From VRUE01 sp963737575 (GTDB taxonomy: Bacteria > Actinomycetota > Thermoleophilia > Solirubrobacterales > 70-9): a stretch of DNA of 64,000 nt. The stretch covers positions 1 through 64,000 of the forward strand of contig CAVTTJ010000007.1 of NCBI GenBank assembly GCA_963737575.1. The letters are read 5' to 3'. The notes beneath the pieces were generated by a model, which saw only the letters and a program-made list of their open reading frames with translations, searched no databases and was not told the DNA's origin. Shown here one piece after another: positions 1-8,441 of the stretch. The translations under genes and the position numbers were made by a program. Numbering within the stretch: position 1 is the stretch's first letter; each line of letters starts with the position of its first letter.

Positions 1-202
1 CTGCCCGGACCAGGGCCGGCTTGTCGTCGAAGTAGTGGTAGAGCTGCGAGCTCGAGACGTCCGCCGCCGCGCGTACGTCCTCGATCGTCGTGTGGGCGAC
101 GCCTTGCCGGAACATCAACCCGGCCGCCGCGTCGACTATGCGCTGACGGGTCTCCTGGCCCTTGCGCGTCAACGGGCGAGAGGAGGGCCTAGTCGTGTTC
201 AT
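1..202 (-). CDS. TetR/AcrR-family transcriptional regulator (3'-truncated by window edge)
   Basis: The N-terminal 67 residues of a TetR-type repressor are visible; the gene runs off the left edge. From ATG at 202 the protein shows the usual TetR DNA-binding fold: a helix with RIVDAAAGLMF, then TTIEDV, then SSSQLYHYFDDK, the recognition-helix end typical of the family. The ligand domain lies outside the window, so the inducer cannot be guessed. The gene is divergent from the SDR at 311, with a palindrome at 222-243 just upstream of its start. Control of itself and of the SDR is an inference from that layout. Confidence 0.85.
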   Translation of the reverse strand, partial: MNTTRPSSRPLTRKGQETRQRIVDAAAGLMFRQGVAHTTIEDVRAAADVSSSQLYHYFDDKPALVRA

Positions 203-221
203 ATCGCAGATTCTACCAGCC

Positions 222-243
222 GAATGGATCGCGCCATCCATTC
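222..243. promoter_or_regulatory. Palindromic operator candidate between tetR and SDR
   Basis: GAATGGAT (222-229) and ATCCATTC (236-243) form a perfect 8+8 inverted repeat with a 6-nt spacer, 20 nt upstream of the TetR start. A further half-site, ATCCATT, occurs at 265-271. TetR-family dimers commonly bind such palindromes in divergent intergenic regions. The role as operator is inferred. Confidence 0.55.
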
Positions 244-310
244 TGTGTTAGAGTGGAACGCGTGATCCATTTCCGGGTCGCGACAACCACTCAAAGGGAG
301 AACGCAATAC

Positions 311-1039
311 ATGGGACTTCAAGGCAAGACCGCCCTCATCACCGGCGGCACATCCGGAATGGGTTCCGCCACCGCACTGGCGATGGCCGAGAAGGGCGCG
401 TCGGTGATCATCACCGGCCGCGATGAGACCCGCGGCGCGAGCACCGTGGAGAAGGTCCGGGCGGGTGGGCACGATGCGCAGTTCATCGCCGCTGATTTCT
501 CGGAGATGTCCGAGGTGGGGCGCGTTGCCGACGCAGCAGGCGAGATCGATGTTCTGGTCAACTGTGCCGGCTTTGCCGCCCTCGCGCCGACGGCTGACAC
601 CGACGAGGCGGCGTTCGACGGGCTGTTCCAGATCAACGTCAAGGCGCCGTTCTTCCTCGTCGCCGCGCTCGCCCCGAAGATCGCAGCCCGCGGCGGCGGA
701 TCGATCATCAACGTCTCAACGATGGTCGCGAGCTATGGCCAGCCAGGCATGGCTGCCTACGGCGCCTCGCGCGCCGCTATCGAGCTGCTCACCAAAGCGT
801 GGGCCGCCGAATACGGGCCGCAGAACGTCCAGGTCAACGCGGTCGCTCCCGGTCCGACGTCGACCCCGGCGGTGGAGCCGAGGTTGGAGATGGCCAAGGA
901 GTTTGCCAAGACGATTCCGCTCCGCCGCGTCGCTGAAGTGCACGAGCTGTCCGATGTCATCACGTTCCTTGCGACTCCCGCGGCCGGCTACATCAACGGG
1001 GCGATCATCCCCGTCGACGGCGGCCGCCGCGCGATCTGA
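311..1039 (+). CDS. SDR family NAD(P)-dependent oxidoreductase
   Basis: A 242-residue classical short-chain dehydrogenase, the family's usual length. The cofactor loop TGGTSGMG is near residues 11-18, the VNCAG structural motif near residue 90, and a Ser in NVSTM near residue 135. The active site reads YGASR at residues 150-154, so the general-base Lys of YxxxK is Arg here. The C-terminus ends with INGAIIPVDGG, as in FabG-like SDRs. A purine-rich AAAGGGAG lies about 10 nt before the ATG. The substrate is unknown. The gene is divergent from tetR and probably under its control. Confidence 0.85.
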   Translation: MGLQGKTALITGGTSGMGSATALAMAEKGASVIITGRDETRGASTVEKVRAGGHDAQFIAADFSEMSEVGRVADAAGEIDVLVNCAGFAALAPTADTDEAAFDGLFQINVKAPFFLVAALAPKIAARGGGSIINVSTMVASYGQPGMAAYGASRAAIELLTKAWAAEYGPQNVQVNAVAPGPTSTPAVEPRLEMAKEFAKTIPLRRVAEVHELSDVITFLATPAAGYINGAIIPVDGGRRAI

Positions 1040-1252
1040 GAGGGGAGGAGATGAGGCTGGTCACTACTCCCGGCGACGTTCGGACACGAAGCGAGAGAAC
1101 AGTGGCCGGCCGCCCGCCGCCGGTGGCTCGCCACGGACCGCTGAGGGTCCGCCAAACACCCACTGCGCGACCTCGACGAGACGCAAAAGTCCGAACAGCC
1201 GTACCCCGGATCACCAATGACCATGTCCTCACCCAAGGAGCCAAGTACCCAA

Positions 1253-2205
1253 ATGCAAACCACAGCAGGAAAGACAATCCTTATCACGGGCGCCAATACC
1301 GGCCTCGGTAAGGAGATGGCGAGGCAGCTGGCGCGGGGCGATGATTTCGAGCGGATCTATCTCGGCTGCCGCAACCCGGAGAAGGCGCAGCGGGCAAAGC
1401 AGGACCTGGAGAAGGTCACGGGGCACAAGATCTTCGAGGTAGTGATCATCGACCTGGAAGACCTTGCGTCGGTAGGTGCTGCGGTGGCCGCGATCGCCGC
1501 TCCGTTGAACGCGCTCGCAATGATCGCCGGCGGCATCGGCGGCCCCACGCCCGCATCGTTGACGGAAGACAGGGTGACTGAGCTATTCGCCCAGAACCTG
1601 CTCGGTCACGTGGTTCTGCTCGAGATCTGCTCGCAGCCGGGCTGCTCACCGATGTCGCGGTCCTCGCAGGCAGCGAGGGGGCGCGCGGAATCCCGAAGCT
1701 GCGGATCGCCCGACCAACGTTCACCGATCAAAGCTCACAGGAGTTCGCGTCGGTGATCGACGGCTCGTTCTTCCAAGGCGGCAAGTTCGACGTGATGCTC
1801 TCCTACAGCCAGATCAAGTACCTCGGCGCGCTGTGGATGGGCGCGATGGCCCGCATGCACCCCGAGCTCAGGTTCATCACGATGTCGCCGGGAAACACCG
1901 CGGGAACCGACGTGCTGCGCGACCAGCCCGCGCCCGTGCGGATCATCGCCAGCCGGATCCTGCTCCCATACGTCGCGCCTGCCCTTCGCATCGGGCACAA
2001 GCTGGACGTTGGGGCCGAGCGATTCGTCAAAGCCGTCACGGACGCGTCACTGCAGAGCGGCGTCTTCTACGCAAGCGCCGCCAAGACGATCACCGGACCG
2101 GTCATCGACCAGGCCGAGATCGTTCCCGACTTCCGCGACCCTGAGATCCAGGACCACGCATACGAGGCGATTCAGCGGTTCGTACCGAGGGTCGCCGCGA
2201 CTTGA
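1253..2205 (+). pseudogene. SDR family oxidoreductase, broken by a one-base frameshift
   Basis: Two adjoining frames make one SDR of about 317 residues. The first part carries the cofactor loop TGANTGLG; the second carries the catalytic YSQIK (YxxxK). The frame changes near 1626: restoring one base after CTCGAG gives a continuous protein reading LLTDVAVLAGSEGARGIPK. ATG 1253 is preferred because AAGGAG lies 12 nt upstream and the Rossmann strand begins right after it; ATG 1217 is an upstream alternative. It lies about 0.2 kb downstream of another SDR in the same direction. It is either a recent pseudogene or a sequencing error. Confidence 0.7.
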
Positions 2206-2577
2206 CCGCTCTGCGCACGGGTGCCACTCCAATCACCACGCCACCCGTCGCTACCGCATTGCACTGCATAGCATGTGCGACGACGGAAGCCGGCGAGACC
2301 GCTGGTGCGGACGAGAAGCGAGAGGCGAGATGAGTGAGCCGTGTCCCTAGCCGTTTGCGTCTTGTGCGTGGCCATCTTCAGGGCTACGATCCCCTAGGCG
2401 GCGGTGCAGCCAAGGTAAGCGTCCACGATACCTCGATCACGAAGAAGGTCGACAAGGCGTCCCCGGCGTTCTTTCGGGCTGCGTCAGCGGCGCGCGCCCG
2501 CTATCCCCTATCCCCCCAGCAGTTCACCACGTAGTGGCAAAGATCTTCCTGATACACCGTGGCGTAATTCCTCGCTA
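2206..2577. other. Intergenic, no gene recognised
   Basis: This stretch of 372 bases lies between the broken SDR and tRNA-Val. Short open frames are present, but none has a plausible ribosome site or a recognisable protein. No clear terminator hairpin was seen. Confidence 0.5.
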
Positions 2578-2650
2578 TGGGCGGTACTGGGCTCGAACCA
2601 GTGACCTCCTGCTTGTAAGGCAGGCGCTCTCCCAACTGAGCTAACCGCCC
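2578..2650 (-). tRNA. tRNA-Val (anticodon TAC)
   Basis: Read on the minus strand, a 73-nt cloverleaf has acceptor GGGCGGT paired with ACCGCCC, D-arm GCTC/GAGC and anticodon arm CCTGC-CTTACAA-GCAGG (anticodon TAC, reading GTA). The T-loop is TTCGAGC and the discriminator is A. CCA is not encoded. Its first 40 nt are repeated exactly at 3789-3828. Confidence 0.95.
2611..2650. repeat. 40-bp direct repeat, copy 1 (5' part of tRNA-Val)
   Basis: This is the 5' 40 nt of tRNA-Val, from the acceptor end to just past the anticodon loop. It is identical to 3789-3828 and in the same orientation. The pair brackets the decayed cyclase and resembles the attL/attR duplication left by a tRNA-targeting integrative element. 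No integrase is visible between the copies. Confidence 0.75.
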
Positions 2651-2720
2651 TGGGGGCTATCGAGAGCGTAGCGTCGTTGCGCCAGGGTCCAAAGCATTGT
2701 TCCTCTGGCGCGGCAGCGGC

Positions 2721-3583
2721 TCAGACCTTCACTCTGTAGGCCACCTGCGGTTCGTACTTGCCCTTGAGAGTCAATTCGTCTCTAGTTCCAATCGGGGTTG
2801 GCAAACCTTCGGCCACCCGCTCCGAGAGCACGATTTCCCCACCCGCAGCCTGTCCCTGCAGCCGCGAAGCGGATTGACCACATCGCCGACGGCTGTGAAG
2901 TCTAGCGGGCGCGATCGCCGATGTTGCCAACGAACGCCTCGCCAATATCGATCCCGATCCCTAGCTCTACATATGGTTCCCCATCGGAGCCGTACCCAAC
3001 GGACTTCAGCAATCTGCGGGCGTGCTCGACCATTAGCGAGCGCACCTCGTCGTGCTTGATACGTAGCAGTACGTCTGGCAGATACAGCGCCATCACCTCA
3101 TCGCCAATCAGCTTGTCGATGATCGCGTCAGGAAAGAGGACGTCTTCAGCGCTGCGGTAAAACCGGCGAAATAGGTTTGAGACTTCCTCGGGATCAGCGG
3201 CCTCGGTTTGCGCCGTGAATCCCCGCATGTCGGCGAAGAGCACACCGGTGTGCATTTTCATCCCACCCGGGGGCGATGTCTCACACAGACGGCGCATACT
3301 GCCGGGTTTTGCGTGAAGGGCGGTAGCCCAGCGGACCCACGATCCGGCTGCCCAGCCCGGCAAAGGGAGCGCCGCATCGACCACAGCGAGGACTGGTGGG
3401 CAGAGCCACCAAGACGCGGTGTATGGCCCGAGTTACCGCCGCGTCGCTCACCTCGTACTCAGCCGCCACATCCTCTGAGCTCACCGGCTCGTCGCCACGC
3501 CGGCCCGCCGCGCGGCGAACCTCGCGAAGGGCAAACCGCTGCCAAAGGGTGAGCTTCTGCTCCGAATCAGCCGTTTCCCCCAT
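2721..3583 (-). pseudogene. Class III adenylate/guanylate cyclase, decayed
   Basis: From ATG at 3583 the frame begins MGETADSEQKLTLWQRF and contains a zinc-ribbon-like CGRCGAPFAGLG followed by GPLGYRPSRK. Other frames continue with CAVC, ETSPPGG, the cyclase core LFADMRGFTAQTE (metal-binding Asp), the substrate region DKLIGDEVMALY, then DFTAVGDVVN and a C-terminal end at 2721. At least four one-base losses (near 3308, 3284, 2905 and 2864) are needed to join them. A soluble cyclase with an N-terminal ribbon is a known actinobacterial arrangement. The copy lies between tRNA-Val and its 40-bp repeat and is probably non-functional. Confidence 0.75.
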
Positions 3584-3788
3584 GACGCCGATGGTACGCC
3601 GGAATTGCATTTGGGTCCGATTGAATCTGCGGCCGGGGTTTGCGCACTGTTTTTGGGCAGGGAACGGATTTCCCTGCCCAGATCGCGTCGTATCCCCTCG
3701 TATCGGATCCGACACCGCATCTCGCCGCGTGAGACTAGAATCGCTCTAGATAGCCGAAAGGTCCTCCTAACGCCATCTCCGCGCAAAC
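3584..3788. other. Intergenic part of the tRNA-flanked island
   Basis: This lies upstream of the decayed cyclase, up to the second copy of the tRNA-derived repeat. No convincing coding frame, RNA gene or terminator was seen. The cyclase promoter would have been here. Confidence 0.4.
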
Positions 3789-3828
3789 GCTTGTAAGGCA
3801 GGCGCTCTCCCAACTGAGCTAACCGCCC
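3789..3828. repeat. 40-bp direct repeat, copy 2 (tRNA-Val fragment)
   Basis: An exact copy of the 5' 40 nt of tRNA-Val stands alone here with no 3' half, so it cannot fold as a tRNA. The flanking sequence on both sides differs from that of the intact tRNA, so the identity stops at the tRNA end and just after the anticodon loop, as expected of a site-specific recombination scar. Confidence 0.75.
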
Positions 3829-3884
3829 GGGTCCACCGCCGATTATGGCGACCGCCGGGGCGATTCGGCTAGCCTGGCCGAATC

Positions 3885-5194
3885 GTGCGATTGATCGTGG
3901 TCGGAGCCGGGGTCGCGGGGCTGGCCACCGCCGACGCCGCTCGCTGCGCCGGGGCCGATGTCGTCGTCCTCGAGGCCCGCGACCGCCTCGGCGGCCGGAC
4001 GCGCACGGTCCCGATCGGAGAGGGGTGGGTCGACCTCGGAGCGGCCTGGGTCCACTACCCGTTCGGCAATCCCCTCGCCGAGGCGCTGGTCGAGGCCGGG
4101 ATCCCAACCCGGAACGACGGCGCGTTCCACTCCCGGATGGCGGTCTTCTCCGAGGGGTGGGTTGACGCGCCCCTGGCGACCGCGCTGGGGGCGGCGGCCG
4201 AAGCGGACTGGGACCCGGCGCAGGCGCTGGCGGCGCTGCCCGACAGCGATCGGTTCGTCGACGGCGTCGAGTGGTTCCTGGCCGATCGCGAACTAGACGG
4301 CCCGGCCCGCGATCTCGCCAGATTCGGACTGCTCTGGATCGTCGGGGCGATGGTCATCGGCGGGCCCCCGGAGCGGATCTCGCTGGCGGGAGCCGCCGAG
4401 TACGCCGAGGGAAGCGGCGGCAACCTGGTTCCCATCGGCGGTTACCGGAATCTGATCGAGGCGCTGTCCGCGGGACTCGAGGTCCGGCTCGAGTCCCCGG
4501 TGCGGCAATCGAGCACGGGGGCTCCGGGGTGCGGGTCCACACAGCCCAGGAGACCTTCGAGGGAGATCGGGTGGTGGTCACGGCTCCCCTCGGGGTGCTG
4601 CAGGCAGGGACGCTGAAGTTCGATCCCCCGCTCGGGGAGGATCACGACTCGGCCCTGGGCAGGCTGGCGATGGCGACGATCGAGAAGGTCGTCCTGCGTT
4701 TCTCGGAGCGATTTTGGCCGGAGGCCGTTTGGCAGATCGCGCACGTAGACGAGGGCCGCGCCTTTCCGGTCTGGCTCGACTTCTCCCGCCACACCGGGTC
4801 CCCGACCCTGGTCGCGTTCCACAACCCTCCACCTCTCCCGTCACTGGAGGGGCTCGGCCCCGAGGAGCGGATCGGGGCGGCCCTCGATGCGCTGAGGGAG
4901 ATGTTCGGGCCGGTCCCCGACCCGAAGGAGGCGCTCGTGACCGACTGGAGCGGGGATCCCTGGTCGCGAGGCTCCTACAGCTACATCCCGCTCGGCGGCG
5001 GCGCCGAGGACATGCGCAGCCTCGCCGAGCCCGTTTCGGAGCGGCTCCTCCTCGCCGGGGAGGCGACGGTTCCGGAGTCCTACGGGACCGTGCTGGCGGC
5101 CTTCACCTCAGGCCTGCGGGCGGCGCGTTGGACCCTGGGCGAGCCGCCGCGGGCACTCTCCCTCGGAGCGGTTCCGCAGCGCTGGCTCGACTAG
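3885..5194 (+). pseudogene. Flavin amine oxidase (monoamine/polyamine oxidase-like), single frameshift
   Basis: The first frame, from GTG 3885, has the FAD dinucleotide motif VVGAGVAGLATA followed by LEARDRLGGRTRT and WVDLGAAWVH, hallmarks of flavin amine oxidases. It stops making sense near 4505. The second frame continues with GVRVHTAQETFEGDRVVV, then the C-terminal FAD contact LLLAGEATVPESYGTVLAA. One missing base in a GG run at about 4504-4505 would restore a protein of about 436 residues, normal for the family. Its stop shares CTAG with the convergent deacetylase. The substrate cannot be told; indel error is as likely as true inactivation. Confidence 0.8.
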
Positions 5195-5910
5195 GTATTC
5201 GGCGACCCGGCCTGGCCCAGCCGGCGCTGAAGATCCGCCGCCAGGCCTTCGACGCCCTGGCCGCCCTCGATCTCGTAGCGGTTCAGTTCGTAGGGGCGGT
5301 CGCGATCGGCGTAACCGGGCTTCTCGGTGACGGCGCCGACGTAGCCGGCCGCCCTGACCGCAGCGATCGTCGAAGAGTCATAGATGCTCGACGGGTAGCA
5401 GAAGTTCGCGGAGGGGACGTGGTAGGTGCGCTGCAGGAACCTCCGCGAGCCTGCCACCTCCCCGGCGAGGCCGGCACCGCTCAGCTGGGTCAGGTCGGGG
5501 TGGGTGGCCGAGTGGGAGTCGACCTCCCAGCCCCTGGCGATGATCGGGCGGATGTAGGGCGGGGTGAGGTGATCCTCGGTGATCTCGAAGAGCACTCCAG
5601 GCCACCCGTAGGTGTCGAGGACCGACGGCGCGAAGCGGACCTGCTCCGGGTAGCCGTTGTCGAAGGTGATGACGACCGGTTTCGCCGGCAACGTCCCGCC
5701 GCGGTACCAGGCGCGCTCGACCTCATCGAGGGTGACCCCCTGATAGCCCTTGGCGGCGAGCCACGCCATCTCTTCACGGAATTCGTGGCGGGGGACGTAG
5801 AGGCCGGGGTAGGGCTCGCCCGGCGGCGGGTCACCGAGGGCGTGATAGACGAGGATCGGGACCGGCCCGAGGTGAGGGCGCCAGCCGGGCTGGGGACGGG
5901 CGTTCCGCAC
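5191..5910 (-). CDS. Polysaccharide deacetylase (NodB-like) family protein
   Basis: The NodB homology domain contains VVITFDNGYPEQ (motif 1) and HSATHPDL (motif 2), followed by FCYPSSIYDS. The second Asp of the usual TFDDG, a metal ligand, is Asn here, so activity is uncertain. The only standard start, GTG 5910, leaves 239 residues. The same frame is open upstream to about 6093 and encodes a basic stretch plus a hydrophobic segment (RRLAGVLALIGAAVATLQLL) that looks like a signal anchor, but no ATG, GTG or TTG precedes it. A missed or unusual start is likely. It would act outside the cell on wall or capsule amino sugars. Confidence 0.75.
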   Translation of the reverse strand: MRNARPQPGWRPHLGPVPILVYHALGDPPPGEPYPGLYVPRHEFREEMAWLAAKGYQGVTLDEVERAWYRGGTLPAKPVVITFDNGYPEQVRFAPSVLDTYGWPGVLFEITEDHLTPPYIRPIIARGWEVDSHSATHPDLTQLSGAGLAGEVAGSRRFLQRTYHVPSANFCYPSSIYDSSTIAAVRAAGYVGAVTEKPGYADRDRPYELNRYEIEGGQGVEGLAADLQRRLGQAGSPNT

Positions 5911-6115
5911 CAGCAGGGTGCCGGCGCCCGCCCTGGAAACGCCGCCCGAATGACCGAGCAGCTGCAGAGTTGCGACGGCGGCGCCAATAAGGGCAAGGAC
6001 GCCGGCAAGACGGCGGCGGCGGCGCAGGGTCCGCTGCCGGCGCGCCCGCGCCCTTCTCTCCGCCAGTCGCTCGGGTGAGTAGTGCTCCGTCGCGGCCCCA
6101 GCCTACCGGCCCCGT

Positions 6116-6505
6116 TCAGCCGGGAGGGTTCTCGGGGTACTGCGGCGCGTCGTCGCCGATCTGGTCCCAATCGGCTTTGTAGGCGACCTGCATATGGAAG
6201 CCGGGCTCCAGCTTCAGCTCCCGCATCAAACCGGCGGCGACGAAGTATTTCTCGCCGAGGTCGTCATAGAGGCTGGCTCCGCAGTTGCTGCAGAAGTGAC
6301 GTGGGGCGAGCTCGCTCTCATAGCGGGAGACCAGGTCCTCGCCCTTCGTGACCCGGAAGTTCTCCGGCGCGACGAGCACCGCGGCGAGACTTGAGCCGGT
6401 CCACCGCTGGCAGCGCGTGCAGTGGCAGATGCCGAATCCCTCGGGATCGGTCAACTCGTACTCGACACCGTCACACAGGCATGCGCCCTTGAGCGTTTCA
6501 GGCAT
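6116..6505 (-). CDS. GFA/CENP-V family zinc protein
   Basis: This 129-residue protein has the glutathione-dependent formaldehyde-activating enzyme (GFA) fold. The cysteine pattern is complete: CLC near residue 9, CHCTRC near residue 27 and CSNC near residue 71, ligands for structural and catalytic zinc. It begins MPETLKGACLCDGVEYEL, typical of the family. AGAGAGG lies upstream of ATG 6505. Family members are often annotated as aldehyde-activating enzymes, but the true substrate is usually unknown. Confidence 0.85.
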   Translation of the reverse strand: MPETLKGACLCDGVEYELTDPEGFGICHCTRCQRWTGSSLAAVLVAPENFRVTKGEDLVSRYESELAPRHFCSNCGASLYDDLGEKYFVAAGLMRELKLEPGFHMQVAYKADWDQIGDDAPQYPENPPG

Positions 6506-6616
6506 AACGACCTCTCTTCGAATTGGCGTTGGACGGCGCTCCCGAGGGCAAAGCTACCACCGGGAAGGCAAGCCGGGAACGAAAGCGCCGCCCAGGCGCG
6601 ACGGAGTTGGTCTTGC

Positions 6617-7285
6617 CTAGCCTCCGGCTCGGAAGGTGATCCCGCTGAGGAGCGCCCCGTCCCCTTTTGATCCCGTAAAGAGGAGCACAAGGCCGTCGGC
6701 TTCGCCGTTCTGGACGCCACTGCCGACGACGAAGATGACATGTTCGGTTTGTTCGAACACTTCGACGGTGCCGTTGGCGGGACGGAACCCGGCCGGCAGT
6801 CTGAACAGGGCGCCATTTTCCCCCGCGGTGACCAGGCCGACCAGGTGCACGACTCCCTCGTGGTCCTTGTAGAACCCGGGTGGTTGCGTGTGAACTTTGG
6901 GAAGGACTTCGGTGACGCCTTTCGCTCCTTCTTCGAACTGCGGCTCACCGGGTGCTCCGATGACATGGATCGGTTCGGGCGGGGTGAGCGCCTGCGCAGT
7001 GGCGGCGGTGGTTGCGTTGGTCGCATTGGTCGCCGAGGGCACCGTCCCCAGGCTGCCGAGGTTGATGTTTTTGCCCGTCAGCGAGTTCTTCTTCACCTTG
7101 GCGCCGGTCACGGCTTCCTTCTTGATCTTGCCGGTCACCACGGCGTTGTTCTTGAGCTGCTTGCTGCCGACGCTGTTCTTCGGCAGTTGGGTCGCGGCGA
7201 TCGCGGTGCCGATTGTCGCCATGACCAGGGCGACGATCGAGATAACGAGAGCCGCGGAGGGGCGACGCTTCAGGAGGCGTTTCAT
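6617..7285 (-). CDS. Secreted repeat protein, hypothetical
   Basis: This 222-residue protein starts at ATG 7285 with AAAGGAGAGG about 7 nt upstream. The frame is open further upstream, but that start lacks a ribosome site. An N-terminal signal or anchor (LVISIVALVMATIGTAIA) is followed by short repeats such as NSVGSKQLKNN, TGKIKKEAVTGAKVKKN and SLTGKNIN, then a C-terminal domain of about 130 residues. A degraded relative lies at 61058-61549. This repeat style is common in secreted proteins of Thermoleophilia; its function is unknown. Confidence 0.75.
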   Translation of the reverse strand: MKRLLKRRPSAALVISIVALVMATIGTAIAATQLPKNSVGSKQLKNNAVVTGKIKKEAVTGAKVKKNSLTGKNINLGSLGTVPSATNATNATTAATAQALTPPEPIHVIGAPGEPQFEEGAKGVTEVLPKVHTQPPGFYKDHEGVVHLVGLVTAGENGALFRLPAGFRPANGTVEVFEQTEHVIFVVGSGVQNGEADGLVLLFTGSKGDGALLSGITFRAGG

Positions 7286-7397
7286 GGCGAGTCCTCTCCT
7301 TTGAGTGGCGGATGAGGTCGGTGCCAGCCTAATGCGTGTGCCAGAGAGGCCTGGCCGGGTATCCGACCAACCACCGCCCCGCGCGAAGGAGGGAGTG

Positions 7398-7883
7398 ATG
7401 AAACAGAGGATCGTCCCCAACCTGTGGTTCGACACCGAGGCCGAGGAGGCGGCCGAGTTCTACACCTCGGTCTTCGACAACTCGCGAATCGTCAACGTCA
7501 CCCACTACACCGAGTCCGGTGGACGCGAGGTCGGGATAGTGTTGACGGTGGAGTTCGAGCTCGACGGGGAGCGGTTCGTCGGCATCAACGGCGGCTCCCA
7601 GTTCAAGTTCGACGAGGCGGTCTCCCTCGCGATCGAATGCGAGAACCAGGACGAGATCGACTACTACTGGCAGAAGCTCACGGACGGCGGCGAGGAGGGC
7701 ATGTGCGGCTGGCTGAAGGACCGCTTCGGCCTCTCCTGGCAGGTCGTGCCGAGGGAGGTATACGAGATCTTCGCCGACTCCGACCGTGAGCGCGCCGACC
7801 GCGCGATGAAGGCGATGATGCCGATGCGAAAGCTCGATATCGCCGCGCTGAGGGCCGCTGCGGACGGAGTGACCGCGACCTGA
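7398..7883 (+). CDS. VOC family protein (PhnB / 3-demethylubiquinone methyltransferase-like)
   Basis: This 161-residue protein begins KQRIVPNLWFDTEAEEAAEFY, the start typical of PhnB-like proteins of the vicinal oxygen chelate superfamily. It has GGREVGIVLTVEFELDGERF and ends with the family's RADRAMKAMMPMRKLDIAAL. GAAGGAGGGAG precedes ATG 7398, which decides this start over upstream in-frame codons. Despite the old family name it is unlikely to be a methyltransferase. Substrate unknown. Confidence 0.85.
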   Translation: MKQRIVPNLWFDTEAEEAAEFYTSVFDNSRIVNVTHYTESGGREVGIVLTVEFELDGERFVGINGGSQFKFDEAVSLAIECENQDEIDYYWQKLTDGGEEGMCGWLKDRFGLSWQVVPREVYEIFADSDRERADRAMKAMMPMRKLDIAALRAAADGVTAT

Positions 7884-7918
7884 CCCATCGCCCGCCCGCC
7901 AGGTGGGAAGATCCGGGC

Positions 7919-8254
7919 GTGGACTCGGAGATCATCTGGCGGGTGGCGGTCGTACAGGTCGCGGCTGTGGCGGTGCTATCGCTGGTTCTCGGCCTGCTTC
8001 TGCCCCACTCCTTCTTCGTCGACTGGGGTTGGCTGACCGGCCCGGTCATCTGGCTGCTCTGCGCCTGGCTCACGGCCACGGTCGTGGGGCTACCGACCGA
8101 GGCGGTCCTCGCCAGAGCGGTGATCGCCGGGATCCCCAGCGCGCTCTTCGTCCTCCTCGGGCTGCACTGGCTCGGGGTCGTGATCGCGATCGCGCTGTTC
8201 GCCTGGCTCTGCGCCCGCCTGCCGCGCCCGCTCGGGGGCAACGCCCCCTCGTAG
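7919..8254 (+). CDS. Small integral membrane protein, hypothetical
   Basis: From GTG 7919, 111 residues contain about three to four hydrophobic segments (VAVVQVAAVAVLSLVLGLLL, PVIWLLCAWLTATVVGL, ARAVIAGIPSALFVLLGLHW, VVIAIALFAWLCA), so it is an inner-membrane protein. It follows the VOC gene by 35 nt in the same direction and may be cotranscribed. No family was recognised. Confidence 0.65.
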   Translation: MDSEIIWRVAVVQVAAVAVLSLVLGLLLPHSFFVDWGWLTGPVIWLLCAWLTATVVGLPTEAVLARAVIAGIPSALFVLLGLHWLGVVIAIALFAWLCARLPRPLGGNAPS

Positions 8255-8441
8255 GCAAGGCGATCCGAAGCCTTTTTCAAGAGTGGCCTCCGGTGGGGTC
8301 TATGGCGGGACGCTACCAACGCCTCGAACGCCGTCTCGACCACGCGTGGCGTAACGCCGGATCAAGAGGCGGGCGATACGACAACGGTCCACGCTGCCCC
8401 ATGGCAGCACCGGGCGGGTCGACGGCGGTTAGCATCGGCGC

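Noticed and set aside
1051..1311. Small ORF of 86 codons with a good ribosome site between the two SDR genes
   Set aside because: Arg/Pro-rich random-looking sequence that overlaps the next SDR start; no recognisable family.
2334..2534. 66-codon ORF upstream of tRNA-Val
   Set aside because: No ribosome site and no recognisable motifs.
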